This document shows, piece by piece, positions 35,801-47,784 of a stretch of 64,000 bases of DNA. The notes beneath the pieces were generated by a model. It worked only from the letters and a program-made list of their open reading frames with translations. It was not told where the DNA came from and ran no database searches. The translations under genes were made by a program, and so were the position numbers. The stretch's first letter is position 1. Each line of letters begins with the position of its first letter. This DNA is from Saturnia japonica (lineage: Eukaryota; Arthropoda; Insecta; Lepidoptera; Saturniidae): assembly GCA_033032175.1 (NCBI GenBank), contig CM065310.1, positions 5,084,001 through 5,148,000 on the forward strand, in the 5' to 3' direction.

Positions 35801-37668
35801 GTTACCAGAAGAAGTTTTTAAAGCTTTTGAAACCAGTCCAAAACGATTTTTCGGAACGTCAAGAAAACAGATCCTGAGTAAGATAGACATTTTCTCAGCT
35901 AGATCATCCAGTTCTGAAGAATCATCCCCAGAAATCGTTGATATGAATCAGGATAGTGGTTTGGTGTCTAGTCGTATATCTCTATTCCATACCTTGTCTA
36001 ACACTGAAGAGTTACCATGGATAAAGAGGAAAAGTAAGTCAATGCATAATATTTATCATAGAAAAGACAATAACAGTGAAACCAATTCTGAAAAGAAATT
36101 TCCATCTCATACAAATACAACTAAAACTTGTATATTCAAAAACAGTGATTTAAAAAGACCGGTATCTAATAATGAAAATTCAGTTGTATTAAACGATAAT
36201 TTGAAAGACTGCACATTAAAACGACAACCTCTAAACATACCTTTAAAGGATAAAACATCGAAAAAATCAGATAATGCTTACAAAAAAAGAGTTGATGATG
36301 AAACTATCTTTCGAACATCTCTTGAATTGGACTCTGATAATGCACCAGTGACAAGGACAATCAATGCATCGAATTTAAAAAGTAGTACGGCTGCACCAAT
36401 CGACATTTTACGTAGAAAGTCATTTAGCAAATCTGAAATGGATATATTCAGCAAAGTTCCGAACAAATCAAATGATGATTATTTGGATAAATATAAATCA
36501 TGCGATGAATTACCTCGAATTAATGTAAAGAGTTTTATATCACTCTATGAAGGCGTGAATAAAACTGCTGTGGAAGCAAAATCTAAAAAGCGCATAAATA
36601 GAACAAGTTCTGTAGACTCTGAAAAGCTTCTGTTGACCATCAGTAATACTTCAGGTAAGTAAATAATTAATGACAAAATAATGGCCCAAAGAAATCCTAT
36701 TATTAATTTATTATGTTATTACAGATACTGATAGAAAAAACGAAGCGATTAACTATGGGACAGGTCAAATTCCAAATACATCAGATATTTCATCGAAAAA
36801 ACTTTCGTTACACAAAAGTTCCAGTTTAAATATTGATAACCATATCAAAGATAAAAACAAGGCAGATTATATAAATGTCAATGTTACAAGAAATCAAGAT
36901 AAAGAAACAACATATGTAAGCCTTTCAGATATAGAATTAGAAATAATTGAAAGTAGTCCCGATAAGTCCAGCGAATCTACCCCAGAACCAATAATTGTAG
37001 CTGCTCATGTTGAGTATAGAAATCGTTTTAAATCGGCAAAAGAATACTTCCAATCTTTAGAAGAGTTGAGAGAAGTAAAGAAACCAAGAAAACTTAATGA
37101 GTGTGAATTACTGTTAGAAAAATCAAACGAATCTCTTGAAAACACTCCACGACATAGGCGGAAAAAGAAGCTGAAGTCACATTCGATGCCTTCGTCTGAA
37201 ATATCAAAGATTTGGAGCCAATTACAAGAAAATAAAAAGGGTGATGAAAGTGACGCAAGTTCGACAAAACTAGTCAAAATTTCCGAAAAATTCAATGTCG
37301 ATGACTTATTTTCTGATGTCATGGAAGGAAGATTAAGTCGACAGGGTAGTTTGAGGGGTATTCCAAACAAGAAAGCTGTTCTAGAAACGTTCAGATCAAT
37401 GGAAAATATAGCGGATAACAGAATTATTTCATATGAAATAACGGATCCGCAACTTAATGACTTTGCTAAAGAAACGAGTATAAAAAATGCTCAGACATAT
37501 TTAAAAGAGTACCCCTATCTGCCAACAACAGATCCGTCCAAATTCCATTCAAGGCTCGATGTGAAGGCATCTGGTCTGATTTCTTTTAAGGAACTATTAC
37601 AAAAGAGGCCTAGAAGGAACAGTGTGCCGAATTTAAGGCTAAACCCGAAATTCACGGAAGACCTTTAG
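26620..37668 (+). CDS. filamin-related CH-domain protein with long disordered tail (partial gene, 4 exons)
   Basis: Exons are 26620-26802, 30908-31128, 32490-36654 and 36725-37668. All junctions have GT/AG and matching phase, giving 1,836 residues plus TAG. Residues about 61-135 resemble a calponin-homology domain: VLQWMADVGP, WRHGWILCGVLDAALPGAC, then AQAIADHYLGVEPVFSRQEL, parallel to the end of the filamin actin-binding CH2 domain. About 175-355 resembles one filamin/Ig repeat, ending YDIYITSRCQSIVGSPFTV. The remaining residues (more than 1,300) are Asn/Ser/Glu/Lys-rich and look disordered. They carry four NPF motifs, the known ligand of EH domains, and a KKYWD motif twice. An actin-linked scaffold is inferred. 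The start codon and upstream exon(s) were not found: the first exon opens with two bases of a split codon. It is shorter in filamin repeats than classic filamin, so not an orthologue of it. Confidence 0.85.
26855..27515 (+). pseudogene. DUF4817-type transposase N-terminus, truncated
   Basis: The frame from ATG 27320 reads YTNEEYADIVFCYGFCNGKS, then AARQDYSRRFPNRRLPHVSV. This is the helix-turn-helix DUF4817 signature found at the N-terminus of many insect transposon proteins that continue into a DDE transposase. Here it breaks off after about 60 residues where a SINE begins (about 27518), and the DDE part is absent. The AT-rich lead from about 26855 (ACAGGGTTATTGGTAATTCG) resembles the non-coding end of such elements; its extent is approximate. 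Confidence 0.6.
27516..27600 (-). mobile_element. tRNA-like SINE head, reverse orientation
   Basis: The reverse complement gives TAGTTTAGTGATCATAAGC (A-box-like) and GAGGTCCTGGGTTCGATTCT (B box with perfect GGTTCGA), spaced as in a tRNA-derived promoter. It interrupts the DUF4817 frame. Its tail is not clearly defined. Confidence 0.6.
28820..29060 (+). pseudogene. LINE reverse transcriptase C-terminal relic, copy 2 of 2
   Basis: 28920-29000 translates to IKLYNKIPKHLTDLPDNKFK then DHVKQV and a stop. This is the end-of-protein signature of a group of insect non-LTR elements (xxLYNKIPxxIxxLPxxKFK). It is followed by the tail block also present at 21400-21600. No catalytic region remains. Confidence 0.7.
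29480..29510. repeat. TAGG microsatellite
   Basis: Short interrupted (TAGG)n run. Confidence 0.85.
30312..30813 (-). mobile_element. non-autonomous Helitron, reverse orientation
   Basis: On the minus strand it starts A|TCTATAATTAATAAAATTG and ends GGCACAGCTAG|T, so 5'-TC, 3'-CTAG and A/T insertion flanks are all present. The body matches 56238-56767: shared blocks include GTGGACTACAGAATGCC, GTTTACTCAGCGTAAG, AAAGTAGCCTAAGTTACTCC-type text, GTGAAAGTCCCGTCAAAATC and ACATTACAAACAGACACTTC. Its right edge is about 95 bp from the CH-exon acceptor. Confidence 0.65.
30908..31128 (+). CDS. filamin-like gene, CH-domain exon
   Basis: Acceptor TTTTTCCAG before 30908, donor GTTAGT at 31129. The first two bases complete an Ile codon with the preceding exon. 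It encodes EEQKQAVLQWMADVG, then WRHGWILCGVLDA, then AQAIADHYLGVEP, the core pattern of a CH domain. GC-rich third positions set it off clearly from flanking introns. Confidence 0.9.
31129..32489 (+). other. intron 2 of the filamin-like gene
   Basis: 1.36-kb AT-rich intron; I see no element in it. Confidence 0.75.
32490..36654 (+). CDS. filamin-like gene, giant exon (4,165 nt)
   Basis: Acceptor TTATTTTCAG before 32490 (phase 0), donor GTAAGT at 36655 leaving one base. It covers the end of the CH region, the filamin-like repeat (about 32640-33120) and most of the disordered tail. NPF triplets are at 33576, 33840, 34014 and 34170; KKYWD repeats are near 35332 and 35621. A 1,388-codon open frame in AT-rich DNA is strong evidence of constraint. 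Confidence 0.95.
36725..37668 (+). CDS. filamin-like gene, last exon
   Basis: Acceptor TTATTACAG before 36725; two bases complete an Asp codon. The frame stays open for 315 codons to TAG at 37666-37668. The sequence is Lys/Ser/Glu-rich with RRKKKLKSHSMPSSE, RLSRQGSLRGIPNKK and a basic end KRPRRNSVPNLRLNP, all reminiscent of phosphorylatable Ser-rich scaffold tails. The intron before it is only 70 bp. Confidence 0.9.
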
Positions 37669-39703
37669 GTATTTTACCAATTATATAGATATATTATTGT
37701 GAACAAAGACAGTATTTAAGTGTACCTTAAACATTAGTAAATACTCAAGGGTTTATACATTAAAAATAATATTATAAATAAGTCATCATCATTCTGCGTT
37801 AAGATTTATAAGTATCACAGTCATTTTTGTAATAATTATTCAGTGAAAGTTGAAAAAAAAACGTTTTTATTGTACAATTTTGTACAGTTATTGGATCTTA
37901 TAATTAAGATGTAAAATTATTGTAACTTATTTATTTTACATTAAAATTTAAACTACATTCGCTGTGTATAATTTTGTCCAATGTAGGTATAAACTTTAAA
38001 ATAATAAAATTTCACTACATAAAATAAATAAAAATACTATTTGGTACATACAACACAAAAATATCTAAGAGAATTGAAATACCTCGATACAACAATATAC
38101 AACACTTATAGATACTTCATCTTTGCGCGCGGCCCTATGAGTGAGTGAGCTTACAATTATGTGTGTATGTCGTCTTCCGAACAATACTGGTTTTTAAATC
38201 GTTTTTTGTTCTACGGGTACAAAGTTTGATTTTTCATGGAGAAAATGTTTCACTTAACTCTTGGTACTTGGTACTGCGTCCTACCACAATGATAAAAACA
38301 TTAACACTATCAATTTTAATTTTAAAAACGATACTTATTCAGCAATAGGTGATACAAAAATACTCAACAATATGGTATAAAAGTTCGTTATCCTGAACCC
38401 TATTAAAATATTTGGGGCATTATATAGATTTTTTATATAACACTGATCAAATCATGACTGGAAAATAAAATTAATAAATTAACGTGTAAGTTTAATTGAT
38501 GCAGAGATGTGGCGTAATATTTATCGATATGTAAAAAATAATTTATTTATTCAAATAAATCAACAGCTTTAAATTAATGATTACAAAAAAATACTTTAAA
38601 AATATTAGGTTTGCTAAAATGATTTCAGAATTGATTAAAAAAACTGACCCTCCAAACATATTATAATAGTAACTATGAAGAGAAAAACATCAGTCTATGT
38701 AAGTAAACTAACATACGAGAAGTGTAAATAAACAAGTCACGCGTCCAAATCCATAGATATAATAGTGATGGGTTTGTAGTTCAGGGTTGCCAACTCTTAT
38801 GTTAATAGATCTCAAGCCAAATCTGTTATCCCTAAAACTATAAAAATTAAAACTTTGAGCCCAAAAAAACTTCTTAAAAACTACTAACTGTAATAATAAC
38901 ATCTAAATACCTCACAATTTACACGTCAACACAACAACAATAATATAACGTAAAGTTAGGCAAATATTACGAGTTACGGACACGAAACTATCCTAAATCA
39001 TTCCTATATTTATATTGATTCAATCACGACTAGCCATACAACTACGTTATACTATGACTCATAGTCCGTGAGGTAAGTTATTACATAATACAATTATGAT
39101 CTTAATGTAAAATATCGCGAAAAACCATCATAAAAAATACATAACAATTTCTGAAGGAGATATATTTATTTAAATTGCTCTCAGAGTGTAAAAACCATCT
39201 CCTAAGTTGTTTCGTCGTGTTTTTAAATTAAAATTATTTTTCGATTAAAAATCGATATTTTACATCGACATATATTATTTTGAGTTGTTGTATAATATAA
39301 CAACACATAGATATTACACACACACATATATTTTCTCCATGGATACCGTGTATGTTTGATAAACCTAAAATTTCGAGCAAAAGATTTATTAATGAAAGTA
39401 ATAATTATGTTATTGTGTGTAAATGTAAAATAAATATTTTAAAAATGCCTAAGAATAGTTCTGAAGTGATTTCAAATTCAATGAGTGGTAAAAGAGAGGT
39501 TGCTCAGTTTTGGGTTTGTTTACACTTTTCGCTCCTTTCAATTAAATGGACTCTAAAGAAGAATCAACATAATATATATATAGTTTATTATTTGATATTT
39601 TTAGTGGTAATGATACGAAATAAAACGTTCAATAAACATTCATTTACCTAATTCATCTGTTGATTTACTTTAAATTTTAAGGAATAAAAATGAACAATTC
39701 CAA
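37669..39703. other. 3' flank of the filamin-like gene and spacer
   Basis: The first ~350 bp is probably 3' UTR. Beyond it nothing is recognised; the piece at 38128-38144 (GCGCGCGGCCCTATG) recurs at 57547-57561 and is probably part of a dispersed repeat. Confidence 0.4.
38003..38032 (+). terminator. candidate poly(A) signals of the filamin-like gene
   Basis: AATAAA at 38003-38008 and two overlapping AATAAA at 38023-38032, about 340 bp downstream of the stop codon. Which one is used cannot be told from sequence alone. Confidence 0.45.
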
Positions 39704-39773
39704 TCTATACTTATAATAAAAGAGTAAATAGTCGAAATCTGTACATTGAAGATATTTGAGAAAAAAATATAAT

Positions 39774-39789
39774 GGGGGGGGGGGGGGGG
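39774..39789 (+). repeat. G16 homopolymer
   Basis: An uninterrupted run of 16 G in the Helitron leader, extreme against the AT-rich background; length may be assembly-sensitive. Confidence 0.9.
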
Positions 39790-39969
39790 CTTAGAATCAT
39801 GGACAGAACACATTTCGATAGTTTTTAAAATTTTTGTCTGTCTGTCTGTCGGATTGTTTGAACACCAATCACGCAAAAACTACTGGACCGAATTTAATGA
39901 AATTTGGTATGATTGTAACTTATAGTCTAAAGGTACATTTAGGATACCTTTTTATACGTATGAACATTT

Positions 39970-40840
39970 GCATGGTCTATAAATTGCGTTTAGGTTTTAT
40001 GTACATGAAACAATGTAATGCATGTGCATGTAGTACTACAAATATTTCAAGTACATAGTGAAATGAAGCTTAATAATATGAAATGCATACAAATTATTTT
40101 ATCGTCACTTAAAAGGAAAAAAAACGTACAATAGTAGTAAAATAAACTGGCTTAATTTTTTTTGAAAATTCTACGATAGATGTCGTTGTTTGTTTTTTGT
40201 GCTATGAAGGCTATGTAGATTAAACAATGTAATTTATGTATATGTAATACTATAATATATTTCAAGTATATAGTGAAATGAAGTTTAATTGAATGAAATT
40301 TATCCAAATTATTTTATCTTCAAATATTAGAAAAAAAAACGTTCAATAGAAATTAACTGGCTTAATTTTGATCTAAATTTTTTCGATAGATGTCGTTGTT
40401 TGTTTTTTGTTTTATGAAGGCTGTGTAGATTAAAAAATGTAATTTATGTATATGTAATACTACAATATAATTCAAGTATATAGTGAAGTAAAGTTTAATT
40501 GAATGAAATTTATCCAAATTATTTTATCTTCAAATATTAGAAAAAAAAACGTTCAATAGAAATTAACTGGCTTATTTTTGATCTAAATATTTTCGATAGA
40601 TGTCGTTGTTTGTTTTTTTTTTGCTATGAAGGCTATGTAGATTACACAATGTTATTTATTTATATGTAATACTATAATATATTTCAAGTATATAGTGAAA
40701 TGAAGTTTAATTGAAAGAAATTTATCCAAATTATTTTATCTTCAAATATTGGAAAAAAAAATGTTCAATAGAAATTAATTGGCTTAATTTTGATCTAAAA
40801 TTTTTCGATAGATGTCGTTGTTTGTTTTTTGCGCTAAGAT
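39970..40840 (+). repeat. about 210-bp tandem repeat array in the Helitron leader
   Basis: The marker CGATAGATGTCGTTGTTTGT starts at 40174, 40384, 40594 and 40806, a period of 210-212 bp. Each unit also carries TATGTAATACTA, CAAGTATATAGTGAA, CCAAATTATTTTATC and AAAAAAAACGTTCAATAG. The first unit (from about 39970) is more diverged than the others. A related but degenerate copy (CCAATCACGCAGAAGG to CTACGATAGATGTAGC) recurs at about 41040-41425. Confidence 0.9.
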
Positions 40841-41764
40841 TTTTATTTTACCTATATTATGACGCCACACATATCGTTTTAGTTCATTTACGTTTAAAAC
40901 TTGGAAAATAATAACACCATAACATCATTTTTGTTATATTTATCCCGAATTCAAATTAAAACTATTAGTTACCACTTTGTGCATTATTACTTAATATTAA
41001 TTTTGAATCTTTTGTCTATTTCTCTGTTATAATCTGTATGCCAATCACGCAGAAGGTACCTTTTTGAAGCCTATGATAAGTAGCACATAGGATGAATTTT
41101 TACACGTATGGATATTTGTGTGGTGTATAAATAGCATTTTTTTTAATTATCAAAAGTAAAAAAAAAAGGATTTTATGTAATAAAAAATGAAATATGTAAT
41201 ATAAATTATTTAATTTTCACGTCATTTTAAATAAATATAGGTACCTACTTACTGTAAACAAAGATGTAGGTATACTATTTACTACTTATCTATTTATTAT
41301 TTCATGTATGGCGCAGTCATTTTTAGAGATTTTAGATTGAAAAACAAATTAAAAAATGTTTAAGAAAATATTTATATAGGCAGTTCAATTTATTTCGTTC
41401 TAAAATTCTACGATAGATGTAGCTCTTCGGGACATGTGAGTTTGTAGATCGCACTGTCAAGAAATGTTCTTGAATTAGTAAATTAAATATACCTACAACC
41501 ATTCTACATTGTTCATTACGTCTTTTGAATATTAACGATTAACGATAAATAGATTTAAAACATAAAAAATAAACTTGGCTATTTCCTAAAGGATTTTCGA
41601 TTAATTGCGTTACGGATTGGAATTTGTACTTTTATTTATTGACCTTGGCTATTATTAAAGGATTTCGTTTTATTGTATTGCGGATTCGAGGTAACTTGAA
41701 TTTTGCAATTGGACTACTGATTTTGACCTTTACTTTATATTATTGTCGTTTAGATTTAGGTAAA

Positions 41765-44700
41765 ATGCTTGGTAGAAAAAGAACGAGTCTATCTCAGTAT
41801 ACTAGCAATCGAAAAAGGTTGAGAAATATTCGATCTCAAGAAACTGAAGAAGACTATCAGATAAGACTTGCAACAGAACGAGAGCGTCAGGCCAATGTAC
41901 GCGCTTCAGAAACCGATCGCGAACGATGCGAGCGATTAAATTCAAATCGTAGGCGTATAGCTGCTTCTCGATCGATAGTAAGTAGTGAAGAGCGTGAGGC
42001 GCGGCTGACTGCTGACCGAGAGTACCACGCCACGTCGCGAGAGTCAGAAACATTCACAGAGCGTGAGGCACGGCTAACTGCTGACCGTAATTACCACGCT
42101 ATGTCTCGTGAGTCTGAAACATTCACAGAGCGTGAGGCACGACTAACTGCTGACCGTGAGTACCACGCTATGTCTCGTGAGTCTGAAACATTCACAGAGC
42201 GTGAGGCACGGCTAACTGCTGACCGTGAGTACCACGCTATGTCTCGTGAGTCTGAAACATTCACAGAGCGTGAGGCACGGCTAACTGCTGACCGTGAGTA
42301 TCATACAATGTCCCGTGAATCAGAAACATTCACAGAGCGTGAGACAAGGCTGACTGTTGATCGTGAGTATCATATCGCATCTCGCAACTCAGAAACGTTT
42401 GCGCAGCGTGATACACGACTGACTGCTGATCGCGAGCGTCACGCAACTAACAGATATCTCGAAACTGAAGAGCAACATCAGCAGCGGCTCGAAACAAGTC
42501 ATGAGAACTACCAACAAGCTCGGGAAGTGCAATATATTCATAGATCTCTCGAGAGGAATAGGATTGAAGAAATCCGAGATTTAGAGACCACAGATGAACG
42601 TGAAGCTCGCATAGCCGAAGATCGGGTGCGACATGCTTTAAACAGGATGTCATTATCATCAGAAAGTGATGATGCCCAGGAAGAATATGTGAGTAACGAA
42701 GTTCTTCCGTGGATCAATAAGGAACGCAGTGGTTTCTTTTATAATCCAAAAATAAATTATGGTCTATTCTCTAATATCGGTGCAATGATAAACATTTGCG
42801 CTCACTGCCAAGCACTTAAATGGCAGAGAGAAAGTCTTGGATTTTGTTGCTCAGCCGGAAAAGTGTTTCTGAATATTCTTCAGGATTCTCCTCCAGAGCC
42901 TTTGAAGTCACTGCTGATTGGAGAACATTCACAATCTAAGGAGTTCTTGGACTCGATTAGATCCTACAACAGTGCATTTCAAATGACTTCATTTGGTGCT
43001 AAAGAAATACGTGAAGGTTCATTTATGCTCACGTTTAAAATCCAAGGGCAGGTATATCATGCCATTGGTTCGTTATTGCCTGAGACCGAACCAAAATTTT
43101 TACAAATATATTTTGTATCAGATTATATTGAACAAGCAAATATTAGAAGGCAAAATTTTCCAAATTTAAACCAGAATTTAATAATTGAACTACAAAATAT
43201 GCTACACACAGTCAACCCCTACGTGCATAGCTTTAAAGCCGCTATCGAGTCCGTTTCGGAGAGTCAAAGTAATGAGTATAAATTTGTTATTAACGCAGAG
43301 AGGAGACCGGCTCACGAGCACCGTGGCCGATATAATGCTCCAAATGTCAACGAAGTTGCGGCAGTTTTAGTCGATCAGGAATGTGATCGACGCGACATCA
43401 TTCTACGTTCACGAGATAATAGACTTCAGCGTGTTAACGAGACTCATCGTGCCTATGATGCTCTACAATACCCACTAATTTACTGTCATGGTGAAAATGG
43501 ATATAACTTTAGCGTATTCAATGTCGATCCAAATACCGGTGCACTGAACTACAACAAAAAGACGTCAGCTATGCAATTCTATGCTTATCTCTTGCAAGTG
43601 AGACGCGGCCGGTTTATTTACTTACACCGGTTTCGTGGACTATTTAACCAGTTTGTTGTTGACATGTACGCTAAAATTGAAACCGAACGATTAATTTATA
43701 TTCGAACTAATCAAAGAAGATTACGTGCGGAAAATTATGTTGATCTACAGGATGCTATACAACATGACACAGACGTGAATAATTTGGGTCGCTTAGTAAT
43801 TTTGCCTTCAAGCTTTACCGGCGGTCCCCGTTACATGCACAAACGCATACAAGACGGCTTTTCTTACGTCAGAAAATACGGAAGACTCGACCTATTCTTA
43901 ACATTTACCACAAATCCAAAATGGTTTGAGATCACATCTGAACTCCTACCTGGACAAGTATCACATGATCGCCATGATATTGTAACAAGAGTTTTTCACT
44001 TGAAACTGAAACTGTTGATCGAGTTACTAACAAAAGAAAAAGTCTTTGGGCAAGCTTTATGCTTTATGTACAGCGTCGAGTGGCAGAAACGTGGTTTGCC
44101 ACATGCCCACATTCTTCTGTGGTTGCAGGAAAAACTTCGTCCAAATGATGTTGATATTTTGATAAGTGCCGAAATTCCAAATCTCGAAGAAGATCCTGTC
44201 CTGTATGACATAATAAAAACGCACATGATACATGGTCCATGCGGCACTTTAAATATGAACTCTCCCTGCATGAAAAATGGTAATTGCACTAAGAGATATC
44301 CAAAAGCATTGACTGGAGTGACAATAACAGGTGAAGATGGATATCCAAAGTACCGGCGTCGTGGACTACAGGAAGGAGGTCACACACCAATATAAGATGC
44401 CGAGGCCAGCAGATAACCCTGGACAATAGATGGGTCGTGCCATATTCACCTGTTTTATCTAAAACATTTCAAACGCACCTTAATATTGAAATGTGTAATA
44501 GTGTACAGAGTATCAAGTATATATTAAAATATATACATAAAGGGGACGATCAGGCCACAATTGGGGTAACCGATGAACGTGATGAAGTCACAAGATTTCA
44601 ATCTGGTCGCTATATTAGCTCTTCCGAAGCCGTATGGCGGATTTTAAACTTCTCGATACATGAATATTATCCACCTGTAATGCACCTGGACGTACATCTC

Positions 44701-46917
44701 GAAGGAGGACAGCGAGTATATTTTGACGCTGATAATGTAAGACAACAGTTGGAAAATCCACGACAAACCACTTTGTTAGCGTTCTTTGACCTTTGTGCAA
44801 TGGATCACTACGCTAAAACTCTCCTGTACGATGAAGTGCCGTCCTACTACACATACAACAGTCAGCGCGGAAGTTTCAGTCGTCGGAGAAGAGGTCTTGC
44901 TGTGGAAGGTTCACCTAATATATTTAAGGAGCACATTATCGGACGTGTATATACCGTGCACCCAAATAATGCCGAGTGTTATTATCTGCGCATGCTTCTG
45001 CATGTGGTTCGCGGGCCTACTTCGTTCGACGACTTAAAGATTGTAGATAGCATCCAGCACCTGACTTTCCAAGCTGCATGTCGAGCGCGAGGAATATTGG
45101 ATGACGATCAACATTGGGATGACGCTTTGGCGAAGCTTCCATCAGTGATAGTCCACGCCGCTTGCGTCATTTATATGCTGTTATGTTGGTATTCTGTGCT
45201 CTATCAGATGCAGCACAATTGTGGCAAAAATATCAGGATCAGTTGGCACAAGACTTTTTCAGAGAAGTACAGGGTAGCAATAATTGCGACACTATAAATG
45301 ATGCGCTGCGTGATAACATACTAAATCGCTGTTTGAATGCTATTCAAGACATTGTGATATCTATCGGTGGTAAATATTTAACGCATTACGGTTTATCTGA
45401 ACCAACTTTACAAGGTAACCGCGATAATAGAGAATATTCTGCCGAGATTCGCTATGATCCTTTGGGATTAGCTGAAACTCTACGAGATGGAGTTCCAAAG
45501 CTTACAGCAGAACAAAGGGGAGTTTTCGAACGAGTTTGTCATAGTGTAAACAATGATTTGGGTCAAATATTTTTTTTGGATGCCCCTGGTGGCACTGGGA
45601 AAACATTTCTCACCAAAATTATTTTAGCAAAACTTCGCAGTGAGGGAAAAATTGCAATAGCTGTAGCATCGTCTGGTATAGCAGCTACCTTACTACCTGG
45701 AGTAAAGACCGCACATGCTATGTTTAAAATCCCAATACAATTAGATTTCAGTGACTTCCCGTTGTGTGATATTTCACGAAACAGTGACAAAGCACACGTG
45801 TTGCGAAACTGCAATATAATTGTATGGGACGAGTGTACCATGGCACATCGCAAAGCGGTTGAAGCTGTCAGCAGGACATTACAAGATATCAGGCATTGTG
45901 AACAGCCAATGGGAGGTATAACAATACTGTTTTGTGGCGACTTTCGGCAGACTTTACCAGTTGTGCCACGTGGCACACGGGCCGACGAGGTAAACGCTTG
46001 CTTGAAGAGTTCAAATCTATGGGTCAATATTCTTCGAGTTAACTTGACCGTAAATATGAGAGTGCAGACAGGAGGCACCCTGTATGCTGAACGATTTTCC
46101 AGCCTGTTATTACAAATAGGTGAAGGCACATACCCTGCAGAAACAGGCAAAATTAAATTGTCAGATACATTATGTCACACAGTTATATCAACAGAGGAAC
46201 TGATCTCTTCAGTGTATGGTGATCCAGCGTTGATAACGAGTTTTAGTAATAGTTGGCTATGCGAGCGAACTATTTTAACTCCTCGAAATGACCAAGCTGC
46301 TGGTATCAATATAACCGTACCGCATACCTGGACTGAGTGTTGAATACACGTCCATAAATAGAGTCATTGACGAAGTGGAATCCACACATTACCCGGTCGA
46401 ATTTTTAGATTCTTTAGATGCTCCAGGACTTCCATTGCATAAAATATTGGTAAAAGTTGGTGTTCCAATTATTTTACTCCGAAACTTAAGCCCACCAAAA
46501 TTATGTAACGGTACACGCCTTAGAGTTACATCTCTGCAAAGGAACATAATAGAAGCGGAGGTGCTGACAGGGTGTGCTGTAGGTGAGCGCGTTTTCATTC
46601 CCCGCATACCACTGATCTTTAATAACTTCCCGTTCCGATTCAAACGCGTTCAATTTCCAATCAGTGTCTGTTTTGCGATGACAATTAACAAAGCGCAAGG
46701 ACAAACTTTGCAAACAGCTGGCGTGGACCTTCGCACCTCTTGCTTCTCTCACGGTCAGCTCTATGTCGCTCTTTCCCGAGTGAGCAACGCAAACCATTTG
46801 TATGTGCATGCCCCGGGAAACGTTACTGACAATGTAGTAGAGAAGCTCTATAGGTACATGTATGCAGGTATTAGACGTTTTTTCCTTGTAAAATTTCAGT
46901 TTTCTCACAATTCTTGA
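41765..46917 (+). pseudogene. Helitron Rep-helicase, broken by three frameshifts
   Basis: The best start is ATG 41765 (MLGRKRTSLSQY). Order: Arg/Glu-rich N-terminus with 23-residue repeats; a Cys cluster (CAHCQALKW, CCSAGKV); the Helitron-like N domain; the HUH relaxase motif GLPHAHILLWL near 44093-44125; the catalytic-tyrosine motif KYILKYIHKG near 44515; then a Pif1-type helicase. Helicase motifs are Walker A GGTGKT (near 45590), DEC box (near 45828), GDFRQTLPV (near 45940), and the C-terminal MTINKAQGQTL and GQLYVALSRV (46678-46780). Frame changes fall near 44390-44420, 45150-45165 and 46320-46340, and stop codons follow each. All key residues survive, so decay looks recent, but this copy cannot make the full protein. 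Function is rolling-circle transposition by Helitrons. Confidence 0.93.
41989..42470 (+). repeat. seven 69-bp (23-residue) coding tandem repeats
   Basis: Units start at 41989, 42058, 42127, 42196, 42265, 42334 and 42403. The protein unit is close to EREARLTADREYHAMSRESE+TFT. Units 2 to 4 are nearly identical at DNA level; the outer ones are more diverged. They extend a charged, coiled-coil-like N-terminal region upstream of the Rep domain. Confidence 0.92.
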
Positions 46918-47425
46918 CCCCTTTAAGAATTTTGTTTTACATAAAAGTGTTTGTTCCGTTATCGGTAACTGAGTCCTATAAACTATTTTTCATAAACATA
47001 GCTTTAAAACTGGAGTAAATCCCATGCAGATATTTATAAACCTTGCAGTATCTTTTTCAAAAATGTTGAAACATACCATTATTACTAGCTTCGTATGTAT
47101 ACTTTAGTAGGTATACGTTCACATATGAAAATATTTGATATCAATTGATATTATGTACCTACTAAGACTATTCTTTCAAGGCAAATAAAACATTATTATG
47201 ATATTGAAATTGTATTAAACTACCTACCTTATCTTTTTCAACAATGTCGAATTAAGCACGTGTTTTTTTTAAATTTACTATCGAAAGGAAAAAACTCATA
47301 TCTCTGAATTTAAGCCTGACTTTGCATGTAGGCTGTTTTCACCCACTTAAATGTTGTTTAAAAAAGATTTTTCTTAATACGTTCCGATGTCACAAAATTA
47401 AAAACTACTCTCCAAATTGATAGTT

Positions 47426-47755
47426 TGTAGCAAAAAAAATAAGAGCGGCTCAAAAGGCAGGGAGCGGGGTATCAAAAAGAAAAAGAAAAATGCGGCTGTC
47501 AAAATATAAATAAATAAGAAAAGGAGGTGGACCTACAAAAAGGTCGAACGTGAGGACTGAGAAAAAAAGGAACGGAGGGTGCTGGATCATGGGCACAAAA
47601 AGAGGAGCTGCCTTTTCGAGAATGTGTGTTTTTTTAAATACGATCCACCTGGGGTACAGCCGGCTCTACAGCATGGATTTTAACAAAGGCGCCCTGAGAT
47701 TGATTGAGATCATGAACTCTCGCCGGTGAGCTAGGCGGTGTTGTAGCCTGCTACA
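47426..47755 (+). repeat. 5' LTR (330 bp, internally deleted)
   Basis: Compared with the 3' LTR it lacks 81 bp between 47623 and 47624. Outside that gap the two LTRs differ at only about three places, all small A/G-run changes. The missing piece holds the TATA-like box and AATAAA of the other LTR. Confidence 0.95.
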
Positions 47756-47761
47756 AAGAAA

Positions 47762-47784
47762 TGGCGCCCAACGTGGGGCTCGAA
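47762..47784 (+). other. primer binding site, tRNA-Lys(CUU) type
   Basis: TGGCGCCCAACGTGGGGC and the next bases are complementary to the 3' end (with CCA) of insect tRNA-Lys with anticodon CUU, as I know that tRNA. It starts six bases after the LTR. Confidence 0.85.

Noticed and set aside
33149..36466. Several minus-strand open frames of 60-130 codons inside the giant exon
   Set aside because: They lie antisense to a 1,388-codon frame with domain homology and are hydrophobic Ser/Leu-rich shadows of an Asn/Asp/Glu-rich protein.
45563..46150. 195-codon minus-strand frame in the Helitron helicase
   Set aside because: It is antisense to the Walker A and DEC-box region and has no homology of its own.
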